DNA of 57,038 nt from Caproiciproducens galactitolivorans (GTDB taxonomy: Bacteria; Bacillota; Clostridia; Oscillospirales; Acutalibacteraceae), in the NCBI RefSeq assembly GCF_004768785.1, contig NZ_SRMQ01000012.1, positions 1 to 57,038 on the forward strand, in the 5' to 3' direction. Made by a program: the position numbers and the translations under genes. Shown here one piece after another: positions 17,264-26,100 of this stretch. The notes below the pieces were generated by a model that saw nothing but the letters and a program-made list of their open reading frames with translations, was not told the origin of the DNA and made no database searches. The number at the start of each line of letters is the position of its first letter. Position 1 is the first letter of the stretch.

Positions 17264-17595
17264 TTCATATCGCTCTTATCGGGTCTTAAAAAAGTACGCT
17301 CCACATCAGCCTGAAACTTGTGCCAACGCTCGGCTTCCTTTTTGAGCTGCGGTGCGTCCACAAATCCGAGGGTGTTTGCTTTCGCCGCAAGCTGATTGAT
17401 GTTGTTGCCGATAGCAGAAAGCTCACGCATAACATCGTAAAATCTTTCGTCGGGCTTTTCTCTCGGCTCATATCCTTTGAGAAGCAAACGGATAAGACCG
17501 CCTTCGGAAAGACACGCCCGCTTTGCTTTTTTCTGCAAATCCTGAGCTTCTGCCTTGTTCATCAGAATGTGCTTTTCAATGTTTCTCTTGCTCAT
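17254..17595 (-). CDS. mobC: MobC relaxosome accessory protein
   Basis: 113 residues, with an N-terminal ribbon-helix-helix-like region and the MobC consensus in the middle (MRELSAIGNNINQLAAKANT). MobC binds near oriT and melts or bends it so that the relaxase can nick. It overlaps the relaxase start by 10 nt and is itself overlapped at its 5' end by a short membrane-protein gene. Confidence 0.9.
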   Translation of the reverse strand: MSKRNIEKHILMNKAEAQDLQKKAKRACLSEGGLIRLLLKGYEPREKPDERFYDVMRELSAIGNNINQLAAKANTLGFVDAPQLKKEAERWHKFQADVERTFLRPDKSDMKWQ

Positions 17596-17719
17596 TTTTA
17601 TCGCTGTCCTTTCTGTAAATATAGTGTCTGTCCCGGTTTATCTGAAACAGGCACATTGTTGTTACTCCGAAAAAACCGCCGATGATTAACCCGGCGGCGA
17701 CCAATACTATCTCCCGCAC
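17576..17719 (-). CDS. DUF3789-like 47-residue membrane protein
   Basis: A short gene with a GTG start behind an AAAGGAGC site. It encodes one membrane helix (VLVAAGLIIGGFFGVTTMC) followed by a basic tail (INRDRHYIYRKD). Size, helix and position before mobC fit the DUF3789 proteins found in this ICE family. It overlaps mobC by 20 nt, so it is the first gene of the mobilisation block. Function is unknown. Confidence 0.75.
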   Translation of the reverse strand: MREIVLVAAGLIIGGFFGVTTMCLFQINRDRHYIYRKDSDKNEQEKH

Positions 17720-17750
17720 AGTTTATGCTCCTTTCTTCTTTGGGGTATTA

Positions 17751-17840
17751 GGGGCAACCCCTAACGAGTGTACCGTTTTGGACATTCCTGTCCATAAATG
17801 GTCTGCTCGCTAAGATTATGCAGACACTCAGGGTTGCCCC
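17751..17840. other. Multi-hairpin intergenic region, candidate oriT
   Basis: Nested dyads fill the gap before the mobilisation genes: a 10-bp outer arm GGGGCAACCC (17751-17760) pairs with 17831-17840; GAGTG (17766-17770) pairs with 17825-17829; TGGACA/TGTCCA forms a small hairpin at 17779-17794; GTCTGC/GCAGAC forms another at 17801-17825. Origins of transfer of MOBP relaxases often lie just upstream of mobC and consist of such inverted repeats. No nic site can be assigned from sequence alone; an mRNA control element is the alternative. Confidence 0.45.
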
Positions 17841-17852
17841 ATAGATTGACTC

Positions 17853-18770
17853 TTATCTCTCCATATCCTTTGAGACAGGCTTATACGGCTTTGCTTCAAT
17901 ACCGTCCATAGACTTGTTAAACCTCTCCGGGTATTTGAACTTTTCCTCGTACTTACGAGCCAGTTCTTTCGGCATACTGAGAAACTTTTCCGACTCAATC
18001 GGTGCGTATGCAATGAAGAACTTGCCGGCAATAATGTCGAGCATTTCACGGTTGCTGTCGTCTTTCACATAACATTTTTCAATCTTCCAACCGTCCTTGC
18101 CGCCGTGTTCATCAGCCATATATGCTTCCAGTCGCACACATTTATCCGAGCCGTCAAGGGAAGAAGCATAGATAGAATATCCGCCCATACCCTCAATGAA
18201 AGCCTTGTTGTTACTGCTGACAACATAGGTTCTTTGTTCCTCTGTGTAAGGCTTGTCAAAGCTGTCAGCCGTAAAAACAATATATCCGGTCGTGTGTGTT
18301 CTTTCTTTTTCTGCCTGCCGGAAATGAGCTTTCAACTGCGGATAACTCATCTCAACATTCTCAGGCTCGGAATAAACTGCCCTGTTCAGAGGCATACCGT
18401 TCATCTTTCCTTCCTCGTTGCAGATGATGGCAACCTCGTCCTCAAAGGGCATATATTCTTCAATATCTCCCTCCACAAGAGACTGCATTGCTTCCAGCGT
18501 ATCCTCAATTTCAATGAGCTTCGGATACCTGCCCGGCTCAACGAGAATGACGGAAATCTTCTCCGGTGCTTCGACCTTTTCAAAGGTATCTTCGTGAATA
18601 TTCAAAGCGAGGGAGCTTCCGTTTTCCCAACTCATATGAATCTGTCCGGCGTCGTCAACGAACTTAACCGTTCCTTTCAGACCGTATGGCATTTGACTTT
18701 CGCCAGCCATTTCAGTGAGTACAATCTGCGTACCCTCCGGGTACATTTCTCTGATTTCTTTTAGTTTCAT
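17853..18770 (-). CDS. DUF4314/DUF3846 ICE protein
   Basis: 305 residues. The N-terminal 65 residues match DUF4314 (MPYGLKGTVKFVDDAGQIHM then SWENGSSLAL), a small beta-barrel-like domain. Residues about 70-150 match DUF3846 (ISVILVEPGRYPKLIEIEDT then LEAMQSLVEGDIE), and the remainder is an uncharacterised mixed region ending in a basic tail. These domains occur together in large ICE proteins next to primase-like genes. Activity is unknown. It overlaps the primase-like gene by 4 nt (ATGA type). Confidence 0.8.
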   Translation of the reverse strand: MKLKEIREMYPEGTQIVLTEMAGESQMPYGLKGTVKFVDDAGQIHMSWENGSSLALNIHEDTFEKVEAPEKISVILVEPGRYPKLIEIEDTLEAMQSLVEGDIEEYMPFEDEVAIICNEEGKMNGMPLNRAVYSEPENVEMSYPQLKAHFRQAEKERTHTTGYIVFTADSFDKPYTEEQRTYVVSSNNKAFIEGMGGYSIYASSLDGSDKCVRLEAYMADEHGGKDGWKIEKCYVKDDSNREMLDIIAGKFFIAYAPIESEKFLSMPKELARKYEEKFKYPERFNKSMDGIEAKPYKPVSKDMER

Positions 18771-19720
18771 CGTGCAAAACTCCTTTCGGTTTTATCTTTT
18801 ATCCCTAAGCGTTTACAAAGAAAGTCGTTGACATCTTTCCCGTATTGGGGAGGGTCGTCAACGACTTCATACTTGTCTGAGAGAATCGTCTGCAACGCTT
18901 TGGTCGCTTTTCTTCCGGCAATATCATTGTCCAAATGAAGAACAATTCGCCTGATTGTTTTATCCTTTTCAAGCAGCCTGCCAAGTGTAACAGGCACTTT
19001 CGAGTCCTCGATTTTCTGCTTTGGGGAATACACTCCCGCAAGAGAAACAAGGTTAAACTGTCGCCAGTCTTTGCCCTCCAGCTTCATCAAAGTTGCATAG
19101 GAAAGCAGGTCAATGGCACACTCAAAAAGATGAACCTCTCCGGTGTTTTCGGCAGTCAGGCGGAAAGAATATTGCTTTTTACTGCCGGTGCAGTCGCCCA
19201 TAATCCTTGATTGATTTGTTGCTCTGTATGCGGCGTATTTAGGTTCTTTGTTTTCGTCATAGCCGATAAAAACAGCATTGTGATACGGAAGCGACTCAAT
19301 GATTAGCTCCTGTTCCAAGCAGTAATTGATGATTTCATAATCAATCCCACGCCCGAAAAGGTAATCAAATACCACATCGGTAGTGGGACTTTTTTGGGGC
19401 AGAAGCAATGGCTGTTCCTCATAGCTTTTGATATTTTCGCAAGTAGGAAAGCTGACTGAACCGTTTCCCATAATGGTCTGAACCGCACCTACAAAATCCA
19501 TTCCACGGACTTTGATAAGGTAATCGAGGGCGGATTTGCCCCCGATACCTCTCGACCACCACATCCATTTTCCATTGGAAATCTTTAAGCTGTCGTGGGT
19601 TCTTGTGGTGTATGTGTTGCTTGAAAACTTAACAAGCTCGCCCGGTTCATACTCTCTGAGATAGGTTAATAAGTCCATTCGTTTGGCTTCGGTTATGACC
19701 TCCGGTGCAATATACGGCAT
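18767..19720 (-). CDS. DUF3991/TOPRIM primase-like protein
   Basis: 317 residues. The N-terminal part resembles the DUF3991 or CHC2-like primase zinc region but without a full set of Cys ligands (WMWWSRGIGGKSALDYLIKV). The C-terminal half is a TOPRIM fold with the acidic residue in LFECAIDLLSYATL and the D-x-D in LHLDNDIAGRKATKAL. It probably primes or processes DNA after transfer. The ATG (MPYIAPEV) is preferred because GGCGGTGAT lies before it; a GTG three codons earlier is possible. Confidence 0.85.
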   Translation of the reverse strand: MPYIAPEVITEAKRMDLLTYLREYEPGELVKFSSNTYTTRTHDSLKISNGKWMWWSRGIGGKSALDYLIKVRGMDFVGAVQTIMGNGSVSFPTCENIKSYEEQPLLLPQKSPTTDVVFDYLFGRGIDYEIINYCLEQELIIESLPYHNAVFIGYDENKEPKYAAYRATNQSRIMGDCTGSKKQYSFRLTAENTGEVHLFECAIDLLSYATLMKLEGKDWRQFNLVSLAGVYSPKQKIEDSKVPVTLGRLLEKDKTIRRIVLHLDNDIAGRKATKALQTILSDKYEVVDDPPQYGKDVNDFLCKRLGIKDKTERSFAR

Positions 19721-19736
19721 AATTATCACCGCCGTT

Positions 19737-20129
19737 CTACATCAGCAAATCGGCAACTGCTTTCTGAATCGGTTCGTTGATACTGAGCTTTGCAATGATA
19801 ATGAGTATCTTATCAACAGGGCAGCCGATGTCATTCCAAACAGTCCAAGCACCTCCCGCAAGGTCGTCGTTTTCATACAAAGCAATGATTTCTTCCGGCG
19901 AAAACACCGTTTCAATGCTCTGTCGAACCAACTCTCCGTAGAAAGAAAGCTTTGCATTTCTAAGGGCAAATTCTGCTTCCTTTGCGGGCGGTTTGCTTCT
20001 TTTCAATTCGAGATATGCTTTATCAAGTCTCCTGACCACAACCATCATCATTGTGTCAAAAGGGTTAATGATTGCTTTTCTGCAAGGGCAGTTTTCTCTT
20101 TCCTTATCGGGTGTCATTTTATCGTTCAT
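19737..20129 (-). CDS. Hypothetical ICE protein (130 aa)
   Basis: 130 residues, helical, with a Cys pair near the N-terminus (ENCPCRK) and a basic middle (VVVRRLDKAYLELKRSKPPA). I do not recognise a family. The ATG is placed behind AAAGGAG; a longer reading would add 19 residues but no site. It overlaps the 3' end of the giant gene by 11 nt, so it is co-translated with it and probably belongs to the DNA-processing part of the element. Confidence 0.65.
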   Translation of the reverse strand: MNDKMTPDKERENCPCRKAIINPFDTMMMVVVRRLDKAYLELKRSKPPAKEAEFALRNAKLSFYGELVRQSIETVFSPEEIIALYENDDLAGGAWTVWNDIGCPVDKILIIIAKLSINEPIQKAVADLLM

Positions 20130-23100
20130 AGGTTTTCTCCTTTCGTGTGTTCGGCACTTCGCCCTCATCGGGTTCGCCGCCGACAATTTCGTTTTCTCGC
20201 TTATCCATATTGAGCAAGATATTCAGCTCGTCCAGTCGGGCAAGCTTTGTCTTGAGTTCTTCCTCTTGGATAAATGGTTTTTGGACTTCTTTCTTTGCGG
20301 TTTCCAACTGATTTTTGGTGTTCTCAAGGTCATTTTCCGCAAGCGATAAGCTCTCGGCAAATCTCTCAATTCCGTTATCAAGACGGATAATATTGCCGTG
20401 TGCGTCATCGCCGAGAGGAACATTTCTGCTTGTCGCACCTTTCAGTCGAACCTCATAATTTCGCTCTGCGGTATTAAAAAGCAGCTCCGTTTCAAACCCT
20501 CGGTACTTGCCGAGAGGAATAGGGTCGGGGCTGTTCATCTGCTTGCAGGTTTCAATGATTGCTTTGCCGGCATCGGCTTTTTCGGAATAAAAAACACCCT
20601 TAACCTCCATACCGACAAAGCGGTCGTCCGTTGGTTTCGGGTGCTGTTTCGCAGTTTCTACATCTTGCTTCAAGCCTTCAATGCGGTTTTCCAAAGCTGT
20701 AATTCTCTGCGGATAATATTTGATTATCTTATCTTCCAAAGCGTATCTTTCAGAGAGAAAGTTGGATTTTAAGAGCTTCAGCTTTTGGACTTGAATGTCC
20801 AAATCCATCTTCTCCTTAATATACGGGTTGCCGGTGGCAAGCATTTTAATCTCTGCATAGGACAGAGCGGTTTCATCAATATCCTCGGCAGAACGCACCG
20901 GGGATTTGCTCGTCATAATCTGACTGGCGAACTTTTGCTTTCCCTCTACAAGCTGATACAGGTATGCGTCGAAGGTCTGCTCTGTAACATAGCGGTAAAT
21001 ATCTACATCGGGGTTTGAGTTGCCCTGTCGGATAATTCGACCGGAGCGTTGCTCCAAGTCTGACGGTCTCCACGGGCAATCGACATCATGAAGTGCGATA
21101 AGTCTGTCCTGAACATTCGTGCCGGCTCCCATCTTCTGCGTAGAGCCGAGAAGCACTCTGACCTCGCCCTTACGGGTCTTTTGGAACAACTCTTTCTTCT
21201 TCACATCGGTATCTGCTTCGTGGATAAAGCGGACTTCGCTTTCGGGGACACCACGCTCTATGAGCTTCTTTCTGATGTCGTTATATACCGAGAATGTGCC
21301 GTCGTTCTTTGGCGTTGAGAGGTCGCAGAACACAAGCTGTGCCGATTTTTTGTCGGCTGTTTCCTCCCAAATGCGGTAAATGTTATCGACGCAGGCGTTG
21401 ATTTTACTGCCTTCAAAATCAGGCAGCATATCGTTTAGCATACGCTGGTCGAGAGCCAACTTTCTGCCGTCGTTTGTGATTTTGAGCATATTATCTACAC
21501 TCGAATCCACACCGCCACCACGAACTTTCTCGGCTCGTTCCGCAAGGGAAGCAACCATCTCTTTCTGCATTTCCGAAGGCTTGACCGCAACATTGTGGAA
21601 GTGTGCTTCCGGCACAGGCAGCTCCAGCATATCCGCCGTCTTGATGTCGGCGACCTCCTTAAACATCGCCATAAGCTCCGGAAGGTTATAGAATTTTGCA
21701 AAGCGGGTTTTCGCTCTGTAACCCGTTCCCTCCGGGGTAAGCTCAACCGCAGTTACTGTCTCTCCAAAGGTACTTGCCCACGAGTCGAAGTGCTGCAAGT
21801 TGTTTTTTACAAGCGTGTTGTACTGCAAGTATCGCTGAATGGTATAGAGTTCCACCATACTGTTTGAGATAGGAGTGCCGGTTGCAAATACCGTTCCTCG
21901 ACCGCCTGTAAGCTCGTCAAGGTATCGGCACTTCATAAACAGGTCGGAGGATTTCTGTGCTTCCGTTTGAGCGATACCGCCCACATTACGCATTTTGGTG
22001 TAAAGGTAGAGATTCTTGTAATAATGACTCTCATCAATAAAAAGTCTGTCCACACCGAGTTCTTCAAAGGTAACAACATCGTCCTTGCGGCTTTGGTCGT
22101 TGAGCTTTTCCAACTTTTGTTTCACGGACTTTTTAGACTTTTCAAGCTGCTTAATGGAGAAATTTTCTCCACGGTTTCGCTTCAAATCCATAATACCGTC
22201 TGTCAGTTCTTCAAGCTGTTGCTCAAGAATTGCCCTCTGTCTTTCTATGGACATCGGTATTTTTTCAAACTGAGAATGACCGATGATTACGGCGTCATAA
22301 TCTCCCGTAGCAATTCGACCGCAGAACTTTTTGCGGTTCTTGGTCTCAAAATCTCGCTTTGTCGCCACAAGAATATTCGCCGCCGGATAGAGTTGTAAGA
22401 ACTCTGCCGCCCATTGCTCGGTTAAGTGATTCGGGACTACGAACAGCGACTTATTGCAAAGTCCGAGTCGTTTGGACTCCATAGCAGCCGCCACCATTTC
22501 AAAGGTCTTGCCCGCACCGACTGCGTGTGCCAACAGCGTATTGCCGCCGTACAGAATGTGTGCAACCGCATTTTTCTGATGTTCACGGAGTTCGATTTCC
22601 GGGTTCATACCGTTAAAAACAATGTGGCTTCCGTCGTACTCACGGGGTCTTATGCTGTTGAATTTTTCGTTATACATCTTCGTGAGTTTTTCTCGGCGGG
22701 TAGGGTCATCCCATATCCAGTCCTGAAAGCCCTGCTTTATGAGTTCCTGCTTTGCCTGTGCGATTGCCGTTTCCTTTTTATTGAGAACGGCTTTCTTTTT
22801 GCCCTCGTCATCTTCGATATAGTCAAAGATACGGACATCTTTCAGGTTCAGCGTTTCCTCAATTATCTTATATGCGTTGATACGGGAAGTGCCGTATGTG
22901 CTGTACGCCTTTACATTGGAACGGTCATAGCTCTTTCCCTCGATGTTCCATTCGCCTGTAAACTGAGAGTAGTGAACCTTGATATTCCACTGTGCATAGC
23001 GTGGGGTGTCGAGAAACTCAAACATAAACTGTTGGAATATTTCGGGTGGTATCCAAGTCGCACCGAGCCTTACGGAAATCTCGCTTGCCGTCAAATCCTT

Positions 23101-26100
23101 TGGCTGCACCTTTTCAAGTGCCTGCACATTGACGGTGTAATCTTCGGGATACAATGCCGCAGACCTTTTGGCTGTCGCCAGCTTCTCACGAACATTGCCC
23201 GACAGATATTCGTCTGCCATCAGATACTTCGGCTCATAAGAATTACCGTACTCATAAAGAGGATTTAAAAAGATTACACCCTTTAGGTCAGCGAATAATT
23301 CCTCCTCGCTTTTGCCGGAAAGCTCCATCATATATTCCATATCAATGGCTGCTTTTTCACCCATAGAGACAGCGAGAGCTTCGTCTGCGGTATCAACCTC
23401 CGTTACCGGCTTGTGCGGTTTTATCGTCCTTTTGAAGAACATATCTGCCTTGCGTTCCAGTTCGCCATCTTCGTTGATGACCTCAAGAGCAGAGAGCAGA
23501 GCATAGGAGCTGTCGTCGGAAAAGGCAGAAGTATTGGCACGACTGTTAATCAGTCCGTATTTCTTTGTAAAACTGTCATACAGAGTGTTCAGCTTATCCT
23601 GTGCCTGTTTGATTTCACTGTCCGAGTAATCCTCGGTTTGCAGTTCAATCAGGTTGCGGACGCAATCTCTTATCCCAATCATACCCTTGATACGGTTCTC
23701 AGCGGTTGCCGATACCTCTACCGGAGACATACGGGAGTTCTCTCGGAAATAGATTTTGTCGTCCAAAACCGTGTAAGAGAAGTTCCTTACCGTAGGGTCT
23801 GCCGGGATGGAATTATCTTCTTCCTCCAGCTCGTCGGCAACCTCGTATTCAGAGATTTCTCCGTGAATGTTTGATACCGCTTCGTTCAAAAGCTCCGAAA
23901 GGTCGGCATTATCGAACGGCTCACAGGTTGCTTCCGGTCCGAAGCGACCGCTTACCATTTTCATTTCGCCGAGTATCATTTCCGGGTGCTGAACAAAATA
24001 CGAGTTCATTCTTATACCGTTTTCGTCGGTGTCAAGATGAACCCAATCCGGCTCAATGTCTATAAGTCTGTCTCGCTTTTGCAGAAACAGAATATCGGAT
24101 ACAACCTCTGTTCCGGCATTGCCTTTGAAGGTGTCATTCGGAAGTCTGATTGCTCCGAGAAGCTCCGCCCTCTGTGCGATATATTTACGCACATTGGAGT
24201 TTTCCTTGTCCATAGTTCCTTTGCTTGTCACAAGAGCCATCACACCGCCGGGGCGTAATTTATCAAGCGATTTCGCAAAGAAATAATCGTGAATGAGAAA
24301 GTTGTACTTGTCGTATCTTTTATCGGAGACTTTGAAATCTCCGAAAGGCACGTTGCCGATAACACCGTCAAAGAAGCTGTCGGGGACATTTACTTCCTCA
24401 AAGCCCTGTGCCGCAATGGAAGATTTCTGATAAAGCTGCTGAGCGATACCAGCTGAAATGGTATCAAGCTCAACACCGTAAACCTTTGAGTTTTCCATTG
24501 ACTTAGGCAGCATACCGATGAAGTTACCGATACCGCAGGACGGCTCAAGCAGGTTGCCCTCCTGAAATCCCATCTGTTCCAACACCTTGTAAATGGCGGT
24601 AGATACTTCGGGCGGAGTGTAAAATGCAGTCAGTGTGCTTTCTCTTGCCGACGCATATTCCTCCGGCGTCAGAATATTTTTCAGCATTGCATACTCGGTA
24701 TGCCAAGCTCCGGCTCGTTCGTCAAAGGCTTCGGGAATACCACCCCAGCCGACATATCTCGACAAAATTTTCTGCTCGTCAGGTGTTGCAAAACGGTTTT
24801 CGTTTTGACAATCCTTCAAGACCTTAATTGCCGCATAGTTCCTATGAAAACGCTCTTTCTTGTTCACTTCCTCAACCTGATTATTGGCAAGGTCAAAGTT
24901 GTGTCGCTCGGACATCGGAATATCCGGGTGGAGGTCAAAGTTCTTTACCCTTGACTTTTTCTTTTGCTCCCAAGCGGGAACTATCGGCTCAGGTTCTTTA
25001 TCTCGGTTGTCCTTAACTTCAACGCCGTTGTGTTCGGATAAAACCTTAAAGTCATCAAGCAAGTCAGGTCTGATACCAAGCACAGAACCGTCATCTTCAA
25101 ACACAAAGGCTTCATCAACAAGAAAATGATAAAACTCTGCACCGTGCCATTCGTTATCGCTGTCCCTTGCAACAAGACCGTTTTCATCATAACTGAGAGC
25201 AATGTCGTCAATCTTTAATCTGCCAAGCACGGAATAAAGGATTTCCGTTTCTCGGTCATAAACCGGTACTTCAGAAGCAGCAGCCACAAGGCTTTGCATT
25301 GTCGCTTTGGTACAGTCTGTGAAATCAGGCTGTTCCGAAAACTGACTTTCTGCGTCCACAAACCATTCCGTACCTACATCGGCAAGCTCCTGATTTGCAA
25401 TGCTGCCGAGGTAATCAAAGAAATCCTCAGTCGAGTCATATTCCCGTGCAGCTTGCTGTATCTCGTCAAAAGAAAGCGTATTTGTAACATACTGACCTCC
25501 GGCATTGCTGTCAGGGTTATAGTACATCCAAATTACACTTTCATTGACCAGGTCGATAAAGAATGCGTCGTCATAACCGGTTTTCGGACTGAAATCCTGT
25601 ACGGTTTCGGTATCGTTTTGAGCTTCATTTTCGCCTGTAACGAATTTTTCTTCCGCCGGTAACACACTGACCTTCAAGTGGTCGTTCATCGGATTTTCAC
25701 GCACTTTGCGGTCAAATTCTTCCCTTGAAATCTCCTTGTTGAATAGGGGCATATCGAAGTCATAGAGCATTACACGGTTTTCATCAAAGGACAAAATCTC
25801 ATACTGCGAAGCTCCGATATATACGCTGTCGCCGAGATGATATTCATACTGTGCTTCCGGTTCGTCCTCTTTGTTTTCAGGCTCAGGCGGTGCGGTAGAG
25901 AGTATCTCACGGTTTTTTCTCTGCTCTGCAAGCTCGGCTCGCCTTTCTTCCTGCTTTTCAAGCCATTCCGGGTACCTTTCTTTTTCCTTTGGGTTTAGGT
26001 ATCTGTCCATACGGATAAGGTCTCCGATACGCTTTTCAACCTGAGACCAAGAAAGCGTAATGTGCGGCTTGTCGCTTCCGATACCTTTTGAAATTGTGAT

